41,006 nt of DNA from an uncultured Bacteroidales bacterium. GTDB lineage: Bacteria > Bacteroidota > Bacteroidia > Bacteroidales > F082. Within the stretch, counting starts at the first letter, position 1. Each line of letters opens with the position of its first letter. Below, in pieces: positions 1-7,373 of this stretch. The translations under genes were made by a program, and so were the position numbers. The notes below the pieces were generated by a model. It worked only from the letters and a program-made list of their open reading frames with translations, had not been told where the DNA came from and made no database searches. Location: NCBI GenBank assembly GCA_937896895.1, contig CALBNV010000083.1, positions 1 through 41,006 on the forward strand, given 5' to 3'.

Positions 1-110
1 CTGTGTCCTGTCTTATAATACAAAACAGCGACAAAAAAATTACGAAACTTAATTTATGCATACCCGTTGGCGTAATAAAATCCTCATGCATGTCATTGTT
101 TTCTTGTTTT

Positions 111-228
111 TTTACACGAAATGACTATTGAGATCGATTTTTTCTGAATTTATTTTCACGAAAAAAGCGATTGAAATCGGTTTTTTTGAGTTTTTCACAG
201 AAACGGGCGATTGAGATCGGTTTTTTTT
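111..228. repeat. Three degenerate tandem T-rich repeats
   Basis: Three imperfect units with a period of about 40-44 bp start near 111, 153 and 191. Each has a TTTTTCACGAAA-like start, then CGATTGAGATCGG or a variant, then a run of 6-8 T. The CGAT/ATCG pair could form only a 4-bp stem before each T-run. No coding signal was found. The 1-462 stretch otherwise holds one copy of a 54-bp direct repeat and the promoter of the AbiE operon. Function is unknown. Confidence 0.6.
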
Positions 229-240
229 ATAACGCCACCA

Positions 241-294
241 CAAATTTAGACCAGAGCCTAAAATGATTGTCATTGCACAAAATTCAAAAAAGAT
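241..294. repeat. 54-bp direct repeat, copy 1 (left of AbiE operon)
   Basis: This segment matches 2385-2438 with 3 differences in 54 positions, in the same orientation, so the two copies bracket the AbiE-type operon. Read on the minus strand it contains an ATG followed by codons for M-T-I-I-L-G-S-G. That resembles the first residues (M-T-I-T-I-L-G-S-G) of the metallo-hydrolase gene that begins at 2585. Confidence 0.85.
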
Positions 295-438
295 TAGTGA
301 TGTGACAGGCAGACAAAAAAGTTGACGGCGTAAAGGATTGAGAAAATTTTGAAACAGGCACTGATTGAGTATGATTTTTTGCAGATAAATATTTTTACTA
401 ATTTTTGGCAACAAGCGTGTTTTATTGCCTAAAATTAG

Positions 439-446
439 TATTTTTG
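439..446 (+). promoter_or_regulatory. -7 box (TATTTTTG) of AbiE operon
   Basis: This fits the Bacteroidota -7 consensus TAnnTTTG and lies 16 bp before the first ATG of the operon. No convincing -33 TTG was found at the usual spacing, so only the -7 element is claimed. Confidence 0.5.
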
Positions 447-462
447 CAAAAAATATCAAAAG

Positions 463-1191
463 ATGGCTGAGACTAATATGAAAATACAAAATATCAAGTG
501 CTGTTTCGGTGATAAAATATTTAGTACCAACGACTTGTTCAATTTTTATAGAATTGAAGAGCCTGACATTGAACGCTCGCTCGTGAACTGGAGAGTGTAT
601 GATTTTGTAAAAAAAGGCATGTTGAAACGCATGGGCAAAGGCCTCTTCAAGATTGACGACTCCGAAACATACACTCCAATCATTGACGACAAGACGAAAA
701 AAATCTTCAATGAGATAGCGAAAGACTTTCCTTTTCTGTCGTGCTGCTGCTGGAACACGTCAACATTGAATGCCTTCACGCAGCACCTCGTGAACAAGCA
801 AATGACTCTCGTAGAAGTTGACAGAGACGGCGTGGAATCCGTCGCTAATTTCCTGAAAGGCAAGCATAAAAATGTTTTCTTCAATCCGTCGAAAGAAGTG
901 ATTGACAACTACTTGCACGACTTTAACGAAGCGATTGTGGTGAGAAACCTCGTAACCGAATCACCGTTGATGAAGGTCGGGACGCTCAAAACAGCATCAC
1001 TCGAAAAGATTCTCGTTGACATGTTTTGCGACACTGCCATTTTCAGTTTCTACCAAGGCAATGAGTTGACGCACATTTACAAAAACGTGATGAACGAGTT
1101 TACAGTCAATATGCCGAAAATGATGAGGTATGCAAAGCGGCGTGGAAAGCACGATGAAATAAAGGATTTTATTGCAAAAAACAACATATAA
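463..1191 (+). CDS. AbiEi-like antitoxin (DUF6577-type)
   Basis: The 242-aa protein is the probable antitoxin and transcriptional repressor of an AbiE-type (type IV) toxin-antitoxin pair. The N-terminal part (about residues 15-65) looks like a winged-helix fold ending in a GKGLFKI turn, as in AbiEi-type regulators. The C-terminal part contains a TASLEKILVDMFCD stretch, typical of the DUF6577 proteins that Bacteroidota encode in front of AbiEii nucleotidyltransferases. The toxin-like gene follows 16 bp downstream, so the two are one operon. The start is the ATG at 463. A second in-frame ATG at 478 is possible and no Shine-Dalgarno decides between them. The family name is from recall of sequence features. 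The role as antitoxin rests mainly on gene order. Confidence 0.75.
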   Translation: MAETNMKIQNIKCCFGDKIFSTNDLFNFYRIEEPDIERSLVNWRVYDFVKKGMLKRMGKGLFKIDDSETYTPIIDDKTKKIFNEIAKDFPFLSCCCWNTSTLNAFTQHLVNKQMTLVEVDRDGVESVANFLKGKHKNVFFNPSKEVIDNYLHDFNEAIVVRNLVTESPLMKVGTLKTASLEKILVDMFCDTAIFSFYQGNELTHIYKNVMNEFTVNMPKMMRYAKRRGKHDEIKDFIAKNNI

Positions 1192-1207
1192 CACACTGCT
1201 ATACAAT

Positions 1208-2260
1208 ATGATAGACGCAAACAAAATAGACATCAACTGGATTGACAAGATGTCGAAAAAGCATAAAGCCGACAAGATTCTCATTGAGAAAGCGATAAGG
1301 GCTTTTTTGTTGCTTGAAGGACTTTGCAAATCGGGGCTTCAATTCGTATTCAAGGGCGGAACATCGCTGTTGCTGCATTTTGAGCCACCAAAGAGGGTCT
1401 CGATTGACATTGACATAATTGTGCCAGAAGCAATCGGAAATATTGAAGAATATCTTGACAAAGTCGTTGAAACACAGAATTTTAACAAGATTGAATATCA
1501 GGAAAGGCACACCGATTCAAGCATCAAGAAACTGCATTGCAAGTTTTATTACACCCCGGCTTATCAGACCAAGTCGGATGAAGACTGCGTGCTGCTTGAC
1601 ATTTTGTTTGAAGATAATTTGTACAGCGGCATCGAGAGATTACCGATAAACCCATCAATTTTGCCGACAATCAACGAACCTGTACCAGTTATGGTTCCAT
1701 CGGTTGAAGACCTGCTCGGCGACAAACTGACGGCTTTTGCACCTAACACAACTGGCGTACCATACGAAAAGCACGGCAACAGCATGAGCATGGAGATAAT
1801 AAAGCAGCTGTTTGACATCGGATGTCTGTTCGACAGAAGTGAGAATTTGCAGACTATCATAAAGACATTCAACAACATAGCTCGCACAGAATTGGGTTAC
1901 AGAAAAACCGGCTCCACAGTTGATGACGTGCTTGATGACATTTTTGAGACATCGCTTTGCATATCAACGCGCGGACAGATGGGCAATGGAAAATTCAGCG
2001 AATTGACCGACGGCATTGCAAGAATCAAAGGTTTCATTATATCTGGGAGTTACTATATTGACAATGCTATACTGTCAGCGGCGAAGGCTGCCTACATGTC
2101 GTCGTTGATCAGAAAGAACGGAACGAAAATAGAGAAATTCAAAAACATTGCTGAAATAAAAGACTGGATTATAGAACCAACTAACTACAACAAACTCAAC
2201 AAATTGAAAAAAACGAACCCGGAAGCATTCTTCTACTGGCACAAGGCGGTTTCTGAATAA
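1208..2260 (+). CDS. AbiEii/AbiGii-family nucleotidyltransferase toxin
   Basis: The 350-aa protein is a nucleotidyltransferase-like toxin of the AbiEii family. Known members transfer nucleotides to tRNA acceptor ends and arrest growth, for example on phage infection. Visible motifs are KGGTSL (residues 49-54) followed by RVSIDIDI (63-70), the metal-binding DxD of the nucleotidyltransferase fold, and further on VEDLLGDKLTAFAP, the conserved Lys region. The start at 1208 (ATG) is preferred to an upstream in-frame TTG at 1172 that would overlap the antitoxin gene, because relatives begin with a similar INWI-type N-terminus just before the first helix. The frame is intact. The operon sits between two copies of a 54-bp direct repeat, which suggests acquisition as a unit. 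Confidence 0.85.
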   Translation: MIDANKIDINWIDKMSKKHKADKILIEKAIRAFLLLEGLCKSGLQFVFKGGTSLLLHFEPPKRVSIDIDIIVPEAIGNIEEYLDKVVETQNFNKIEYQERHTDSSIKKLHCKFYYTPAYQTKSDEDCVLLDILFEDNLYSGIERLPINPSILPTINEPVPVMVPSVEDLLGDKLTAFAPNTTGVPYEKHGNSMSMEIIKQLFDIGCLFDRSENLQTIIKTFNNIARTELGYRKTGSTVDDVLDDIFETSLCISTRGQMGNGKFSELTDGIARIKGFIISGSYYIDNAILSAAKAAYMSSLIRKNGTKIEKFKNIAEIKDWIIEPTNYNKLNKLKKTNPEAFFYWHKAVSE

Positions 2261-2384
2261 AATCAGAGAAAAAGGCCAAGGCGGTGAACCAAGATTTCTC
2301 CAAATTTCGGAGATGACGTTGTCTGGAACGGGCAAATATAAAGTTCTTGGGAAACCCGGTCACGGAAAGTCTATAATGCTCCCC

Positions 2385-2438
2385 CAATTTTAGACCAGAG
2401 CCTAAAGTGATTGTCATTGCACAAAATCCAAAAAAGAT
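2385..2438. repeat. 54-bp direct repeat, copy 2 (right of AbiE operon)
   Basis: This is the partner of 241-294, with 3 mismatches in 54 bp. It lies in the 324-bp gene-free stretch 2261-2584. The rest of that stretch shows no gene, only a weak CTCC/GGAG hairpin near 2300 and the -7 box of the next gene. The minus-strand reading encodes M-T-I-T-L-G-S-G, again like the start of the metallo-hydrolase at 2585. Confidence 0.85.
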
Positions 2439-2555
2439 GAACACCAGCGAGGATCTATCGCCTTAACCTGACAACAAAATGGTCTGAAGAAATGAGTGCA
2501 TTATAGTTCCGCACCGCTTTCCGAAACTTGTATCATCTCCAAAGACAAAAAGCAT

Positions 2556-2563
2556 TATCTTTG
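2556..2563 (+). promoter_or_regulatory. -7 box (TATCTTTG) of metallo-hydrolase gene
   Basis: A clear TAnnTTTG element ends 21 bp upstream of the ATG at 2585. A TTG at 2528-2530 could be the -33 element, but its 25-bp spacing is longer than usual. Confidence 0.5.
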
Positions 2564-2584
2564 CAGCACAAATCTTTCATTGCA

Positions 2585-3355
2585 ATGACGATAACAATTT
2601 TAGGCTCCGGCACTTCGCAGGGCGTTCCCGTAATAGGCTGTGAATGTGACGTTTGCAAATCTCCCGACAGTCGTGACAAGCGTCTGCGCACTTCCATTCT
2701 GATTGAAAGCGGAGACACCACAATCTGCGTCGATGCCGGCCCCGACTTCCGGCAGCAGATGCTCCGCGAGAACGTGAAGCACCTCGACGCCATACTCATC
2801 ACGCATCATCACAAAGACCACATCGGCGGACTTGACGACGTCAGGTCATTCAATTTCCTCCAGCATTTCTCAATGCCCGTTTACGCATCATCCGTCTCCC
2901 AAGAGGAAATCAAACGCGAATTTTCATACGCCTTTGCCGAAAAAGACAAACTCTATCCCGGAGCGCCGACATTCAACCTAATTGACATCATCGATGACAA
3001 ATCAATAGTAATCAACAACCTAACCATTGAACCGATACCACTCAAACATCTTGAGATGCTATGCTATGGTTTCCGCATTGGTAATTTTGCATACATCACC
3101 GATTTCAGCTATATTTCGGATGACAGTCTCAACAAGCTCAAAGGCGTTGATTATCTTATCATTGAAGCCCTCAGGAGGGAGAAGCACTATTCGCACCTCT
3201 GCCTGTCAGAAGCCATCGGCATCGCTCAGCGTCTTAATGTAAAGAAGGCTTGGTTCACTCACATTGGCCATCAAATGGGGCTGGCCGGGGAAACAGACAA
3301 GACTCTTCCAGCGAATATGATGCTGGCATACGACGGATTAAAGATTGAGGTTTAA
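2585..3355 (+). CDS. PhnP-like MBL-fold metallo-hydrolase
   Basis: The 256-aa protein has the metallo-beta-lactamase fold. The metal-binding motif HHHKDH is at residues 74-79 (HxHxDH), with further ligands at D173 (YITDF) and H226/H229 (FTHIGH). Near the N-terminus, GCECDVC (C19, C21, C24) matches the structural zinc loop of PhnP, the phosphoribosyl cyclic phosphate phosphodiesterase. No phosphonate genes are nearby, so the substrate in this organism is not established and a general phosphodiesterase role is likely. The ATG at 2585 is chosen over an upstream TTG because the fold begins at M-T-I-T-I-L-G-S-G. The 3' end overlaps, on the opposite strand, the end of the convergent zinc-ribbon gene. 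Confidence 0.85.
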   Translation: MTITILGSGTSQGVPVIGCECDVCKSPDSRDKRLRTSILIESGDTTICVDAGPDFRQQMLRENVKHLDAILITHHHKDHIGGLDDVRSFNFLQHFSMPVYASSVSQEEIKREFSYAFAEKDKLYPGAPTFNLIDIIDDKSIVINNLTIEPIPLKHLEMLCYGFRIGNFAYITDFSYISDDSLNKLKGVDYLIIEALRREKHYSHLCLSEAIGIAQRLNVKKAWFTHIGHQMGLAGETDKTLPANMMLAYDGLKIEV

Positions 3356-3722
3356 AAGCCACCACATCTACGTTGTCGTCATCAGCCAAAGCATACGACT
3401 GGTCATAAACTATATAATATGTCCTGCCTTTCTTTGTCTTCCTGATTCCGGTAAAATAGTTAAAATCGAAATCCCGATCAACGAGGCATTGTTTTGTGAC
3501 AGACTTCTTGCCGAACGGATTCAGTGTTCTGAGTATCATTCTGTTACGCATCAGCACTGCATTAACATTCCTGACAAGCAGAAGTTGTTCGTTATAGATA
3601 TGATAATAATAGTTATTACGGCAGTTGTCATCGCAATATCTTTTGTTGGCGCGGCCTGTAATAGTTCTGCCACATGCGGGGCATATTCTCTCTTTCAGAG
3701 ACGATTCTTTCGTTTCATCCAT
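3255..3722 (-). CDS. Zinc-ribbon protein of unknown function
   Basis: The 155-aa protein has an N-terminal zinc ribbon, CPACG (about residue 14) with RYCDDNCRN (about 28-36), giving four Cys ligands. A basic segment about 70 residues long follows, then a block rich in aromatic residues (DFDFNYFTG, YYIVYDQSYAL). Similar short proteins are widespread and uncharacterised in Bacteroidales. The last roughly 35 residues are encoded antisense to the 3' end of the metallo-hydrolase gene (101-bp convergent overlap). They do not look like the conserved core, so they are probably a read-through tail. Function is unknown, and nucleic-acid binding is only a guess from the ribbon. Confidence 0.65.
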   Translation of the reverse strand: MDETKESSLKERICPACGRTITGRANKRYCDDNCRNNYYYHIYNEQLLLVRNVNAVLMRNRMILRTLNPFGKKSVTKQCLVDRDFDFNYFTGIRKTKKGRTYYIVYDQSYALADDDNVDVVAFKPQSLIRRMPASYSLEESCLFPRPAPFDGQCE

Positions 3723-3800
3723 AGCAATCTCAGTTGATGAATACTAACATCAATAATTTTTCAAAAATCAGAAAACGAGGTGCAGGGCGTCAGTTGTTTC

Positions 3801-4454
3801 TCATTTCGAGAAAACATACTGAATGATATTCGCGCCCATTTTAAGAGCTTGCAGTCGTATTTCCTCGGAGTCCTTGTGGACGCGTTGGTCTTCCCAGCCG
3901 TCACCGAGATCGCATTCGTATGTGAAGAGGCAGACAAGCCGTCCCTCGTAAATCATCCCGAATGCCTGAGGTGTCTTCATATCGTGTTCGTGGATCTTCG
4001 GCAATCCGTTAGGGAAAGCATAGGGGCTTTGGAAAAGCTGGTGTGAATATGGCAGTTCGACCCATTCAAGTTCCGGCAGAACCTTTTGCATCTGCGCCAT
4101 CACGAAATCCTTAAGTCCATAGTTATCATCAATATGAAGAAAGCCTCCACCGAGGAGATAAGCTCTAAGGTTATCAGCTTCAGCTTTGTCAAAGCTGACA
4201 TTCCCGTGTCCTGTCATGTGTACGAGAGGATAATTGAAGATGTCAGGACTTCCGACTTCAACTGTAGCGACATCACAATTCAAGTCCGTGCTAAGTTCTT
4301 GATTGCAGAATTTGACAAGATTTGGCAGAGATGTGGGGTTTGCATACCAGTCGCCGCCGCCACGATATTTAAGCAGAGCGATTTGTGTCTGCTGCGCTGA
4401 TAATCCGAGAGTCAGCGACAGCAACATGGACAGCAGCAGGTTTCTCATACTCAT
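3801..4454 (-). CDS. DUF4159 domain-containing secreted protein
   Basis: The 217-aa protein has an N-terminal signal peptide of about 20 residues ending in LSAQ. The mature part is a DUF4159 domain, in which the stretch LVHMTGHGNVSF followed by LRAYLLGGGFLHIDD is typical and suggests a flavodoxin/glutamine-amidotransferase-like fold. No enzymatic role is known. Its ATG overlaps the TGA of the upstream rsmE by four bases (ATGA), so the two are translationally coupled. A second ATG six bases downstream (4448) is possible. The 78 bp after the upstream zinc-ribbon gene hold nothing clear. Confidence 0.8.
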   Translation of the reverse strand: MSMRNLLLSMLLSLTLGLSAQQTQIALLKYRGGGDWYANPTSLPNLVKFCNQELSTDLNCDVATVEVGSPDIFNYPLVHMTGHGNVSFDKAEADNLRAYLLGGGFLHIDDNYGLKDFVMAQMQKVLPELEWVELPYSHQLFQSPYAFPNGLPKIHEHDMKTPQAFGMIYEGRLVCLFTYECDLGDGWEDQRVHKDSEEIRLQALKMGANIIQYVFSK

Positions 4455-5164
4455 TTCACATTCATCTGGTTAATAAGCTGCACAGTATGGCAAGCCACCA
4501 ACGCGGCGGTCTCCGTTCTGAGTCGCGCATCACCGAGGCTCACCGGCACGAAGCCGTTATCCATCGCGAGTTGTGCTTCTTCCCTGCTGAAATCGCCTTC
4601 CGGCCCGATAAGGACTATGGCGTTGCTGCCTTTCACGTATTTGTCACACAGCTGGTCTTTGACATCATCGTCAATCCACGCGATAAACTTCTGTCCGTCA
4701 AACGGTTGTCTCACCAATTTGTCAAATTCGATAACATCCTCTATGTCAGGAAGTTGTGATTTTATCGACTGTTTCACAGCGGCAATCATCACCTTTCTGA
4801 ACCGGTCAACGTTAGCGACGCGTCTTTCCGAGTGACACGAGGTAAATAGTTGGACTTTATCTATACCAATTTCCGTGGCTTTTTCGAGGAACCACTCCGT
4901 CCTTTCATTGAGTTTCGTCGGAGCGATTGCTATTTCGAGCACAAACGGTCTATTGTCGTACCCTGGACGCTGGTTTGTCAGGCAGGCCACAGCTCTTTTC
5001 GGGTGATCTTCAACAAGTTCGCCGTCGAACAACGAGCCTTTGCCGTTTGTGACGCAGAAACGGTCTCCGACTTGCATTCGGAGGACTCTAACACAATGTT
5101 TTGACTCCTCTTCCGAGAAGGAGACCATTCCCAATACTGCGTCAGGTAAATAAAACACGTTCAT
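4451..5164 (-). CDS. rsmE: 16S rRNA m3U1498 methyltransferase RsmE
   Basis: The 237-aa protein is of normal length for RsmE, the SPOUT-class enzyme that N3-methylates U1498 of 16S rRNA. The N-terminal PUA-like part (about 1-70) is followed by the knotted SPOUT domain. Its SAM-binding signatures are visible as LIGPEGDFSREE (about 188-199) and VSLGDARLRTETAAL (about 208-222). The gene begins 11 bp after the argS stop and ends in a four-base overlap with the DUF4159 gene, so argS-rsmE-DUF4159 read as one operon. Confidence 0.93.
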   Translation of the reverse strand: MNVFYLPDAVLGMVSFSEEESKHCVRVLRMQVGDRFCVTNGKGSLFDGELVEDHPKRAVACLTNQRPGYDNRPFVLEIAIAPTKLNERTEWFLEKATEIGIDKVQLFTSCHSERRVANVDRFRKVMIAAVKQSIKSQLPDIEDVIEFDKLVRQPFDGQKFIAWIDDDVKDQLCDKYVKGSNAIVLIGPEGDFSREEAQLAMDNGFVPVSLGDARLRTETAALVACHTVQLINQMNVK

Positions 5165-5175
5165 ACTTACTATCT

Positions 5176-6987
5176 TTACATTCTTTCTGGCATCTGCATG
5201 CCGAGCAGGTTGCTTGCGTTACGCAACAGACGGGCTGTCATTCCTGCCAACTGCAGGCGGAACTCTCTGCGGTTCACATCTTCTTCCTTCAGGATACTAC
5301 ATTCCTGATAGAACTGGTTGAATTCTTTACAGAGTTCGTAGATGTAGTTAGCAATCATGGCTGGGCTTCTGTTAATTGCCGCTTGTTCAAGCACCGACGG
5401 CCAAGTGTGCATATTTGTAAGGAGATGCTTCTCGCCGGGCAGAATGTTGTCAACCATCACTTTGTCACCGACATTTATTCCGGCTTCAGCGGCCTTACGC
5501 AGCACAGAGCAGATACGGGCATGAGTATATTGGATAAACGAGCCTGTATTGCCATTAAAGTCGATTGATTCCTTGGGGTCGAAGAGCATCGTTTTCTTCG
5601 GATCCACCTTGAGTATAAAATACTTAAGTGCGCCAAGTCCTATGACGTGGTAAAGTTTGTTGGCTTCTTCATCCGACAGGTCCTTAGCTTTCCCGAGTTC
5701 TTCCGACACCTTCCTCGCGGTATCGACCATTTCATCCATAAGGTCATCAGCGTCAACCACCGTGCCTTCACGTGACTTCATCTTTCCGCTCGGCAGCTCA
5801 ACCATACCGTATGAAAGATGCTCAATGTCGTTACCCCATGCGAAGCCGAGTCGGACGAGGACCCGCTTAAGGACGTCGAAGTGATAATTCTGTTCATTAC
5901 CCACGACATAAATAAGTTTCTTCGGATGGAACTCGTCATAACGCAATTGAGCTGTTCCAAGGTCTTGAGTCATGTAAACGGATGTCCCGTCACGGCGCAG
6001 GAGCAGTTTTTCGTCGAGTCCCTCATCTCTGAGATCGCACCAGACTGAGTTATCATCCCTCTGATAGAGAACGCCATTCTTCAAGCCTTCCATGACAGTG
6101 CTTTTGCCCAAGAGATAGGTTTGAGATTCATAATAGACTTTGTCGAATGAAACGCCGAGGCGTTTGTACGTGACATCAAAGCCCTGATAAACCCAGTTGT
6201 TCATCATTTCCCAAAGTTTACGCACCTCGGGGTCACCGGCCTCCCACTGGCGAAGCATCTCGCGCGTCTCCTGCATCAACGGTGACGCGTTCTCTGCTTC
6301 GGCCTTGGCTTTCTCCTTGGCCTCATCATCAAGCTCATCGTAATTCGCAGGCAGCAGCGACTTAACTTCCTCCTTGAAATGTTTGTCAAACATCACATAG
6401 AAGTCGCCAATAAGATGGTCTCCCTTCTTCCCTGTTGACTCCGGCGTGCATTTGTCACCCCATTTCTTCCATGCGATCATGCTCTTACAGATGTGTATTC
6501 CCCTGTCATTCACGAGGTTGACACGCACCACATTTTCGCCATTGGCTTTTAGGATTTCAGATACGCTCCAGCCCAACAAGTTATTTCGGATGTGCCCGAG
6601 ATGCAACGGTTTGTTTGTATTCGGAGAAGAATACTCCACTACGACAGGATTTCCCGAAACTTCTTTTCTGCCAAACAACTCATTCTCATGGTTCTTCTCC
6701 ATGAACGAGAGCCAATAATTATCCGAAATGAGCAGATTGAGGAATCCCTTCACCACATTATACTTTGCGATGAACTCACTTTTCTTGGTCATTTCAGTTC
6801 CAAGTTCATTCGCCAAGTCTTCCGGTTTTTTCCCGACCATCTTGGTGAACGGGAACACCACTATTGTCAAATCTCCTTCGAATTCAGGCCTTGTCTTCTG
6901 AAAATTCACCATGTTAGCAGGAGCTTCCTGACCATAGAGTTTTCTGAAGGCATCAATAAAAAGCCGTTTCAAAATTTCTTCCAGCAT
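5176..6987 (-). CDS. argS: Arginyl-tRNA synthetase
   Basis: The 603-aa protein is a class I aminoacyl-tRNA synthetase charging tRNA-Arg with arginine. The N-terminal additional domain occupies about residues 1-95. The HIGH motif is HLGH at 129-132, preceded by EYSSPNTNKPL, the usual ArgRS form. The KMSK counterpart is KMKSR at 402-406. The C-terminal DALR anticodon-binding domain ends at MQMPERM. Length and motifs are normal. The gene lies downstream of the RiPP cluster in the same direction, separated by 133 bp that contain a -7 box, so it probably has its own promoter and heads an operon with rsmE. Confidence 0.95.
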   Translation of the reverse strand: MLEEILKRLFIDAFRKLYGQEAPANMVNFQKTRPEFEGDLTIVVFPFTKMVGKKPEDLANELGTEMTKKSEFIAKYNVVKGFLNLLISDNYWLSFMEKNHENELFGRKEVSGNPVVVEYSSPNTNKPLHLGHIRNNLLGWSVSEILKANGENVVRVNLVNDRGIHICKSMIAWKKWGDKCTPESTGKKGDHLIGDFYVMFDKHFKEEVKSLLPANYDELDDEAKEKAKAEAENASPLMQETREMLRQWEAGDPEVRKLWEMMNNWVYQGFDVTYKRLGVSFDKVYYESQTYLLGKSTVMEGLKNGVLYQRDDNSVWCDLRDEGLDEKLLLRRDGTSVYMTQDLGTAQLRYDEFHPKKLIYVVGNEQNYHFDVLKRVLVRLGFAWGNDIEHLSYGMVELPSGKMKSREGTVVDADDLMDEMVDTARKVSEELGKAKDLSDEEANKLYHVIGLGALKYFILKVDPKKTMLFDPKESIDFNGNTGSFIQYTHARICSVLRKAAEAGINVGDKVMVDNILPGEKHLLTNMHTWPSVLEQAAINRSPAMIANYIYELCKEFNQFYQECSILKEEDVNRREFRLQLAGMTARLLRNASNLLGMQMPERM

Positions 6988-7015
6988 AGTACAAATCGTT
7001 ATTTAAATTTGGGTG

Positions 7016-7023
7016 CAAAAATA
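7016..7023 (-). promoter_or_regulatory. -7 box (TATTTTTG) of argS
   Basis: Read on the minus strand this is TATTTTTG, 28 bp upstream of the argS ATG. No clear -33 TTG was found at the proper spacing. The intergenic region 6988-7120 shows no terminator after the RiPP cluster. Confidence 0.45.
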
Positions 7024-7120
7024 GTAAAAAACGCATTATACATCATTGATAAATCAACAATTATTTAAGTTTTCATATCACATCCCTTTCCATTTTTTAA
7101 CATTAAAAATCGGAAATATG

Positions 7121-7372
7121 TCAAAACAACGACATTATTGTGTTAAACACATACCCTGACAATGTCTCAGCACCTTCAGCCACAGTGTCTTCACTTTGTA
7201 AAACAGCAGATTGTTCGGTTTTTCCGTGTGCTGTCTGTATTTCAACTTTATATCCGACGATTATACATATCACTATGAACAATATCACCATGACACTTCC
7301 GTGACGAATTAAAAACGAAGGAGTTCTGTCAACGACAACATCAGCATACGGGTTTTGATTTTTTTCTTTCAT
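7121..7372 (-). CDS. Small membrane protein, HlyD-type anchor-like stub
   Basis: The 83-aa protein has one membrane segment (about residues 29-46, rich in V and I) preceded by RTPSFLIRHGS and followed by a short hydrophilic tail. This resembles the start of HlyD-type membrane fusion proteins, where a P-x-W/F-[IL]-x-R-x-G motif precedes the anchor helix. The long coiled-coil and lipoyl parts are missing. The start lies one base after the stop of the C39 ABC exporter, so it is translationally coupled to it. Either it is a degenerate fusion protein or a small partner of the exporter. No continuation in other frames was seen downstream. The name is a resemblance only. Confidence 0.55.
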   Translation of the reverse strand: MKEKNQNPYADVVVDRTPSFLIRHGSVMVILFIVICIIVGYKVEIQTAHGKTEQSAVLQSEDTVAEGAETLSGYVFNTIMSLF

Positions 7373-7373
7373 A

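Noticed and set aside
111..228. CRISPR-like repeat array
   Set aside because: Only three degenerate units without unique spacers of constant size and no cas genes.
112..489. Minus-strand 125-codon ORF in the region before AbiEi
   Set aside because: Low-complexity translation of T-rich repeats. Part of it is the 54-bp repeat, and it overlaps the start of a real gene.
1172..1207. TTG start for the AbiEii gene giving 12 extra residues
   Set aside because: ATG at 1208 agrees better with the N-terminus of relatives and avoids overlap with the antitoxin gene.
2196..2444. Minus-strand ORF starting in repeat copy 2
   Set aside because: It overlaps the AbiEii 3' end. Its MTITLGSG start is explained by the repeat and nothing downstream resembles a known protein.
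6988..7123. Frameshifted remainder of an HlyD-type protein after the 83-aa ORF
   Set aside because: No frame in this gap continues with coiled-coil or lipoyl-like sequence before argS begins.
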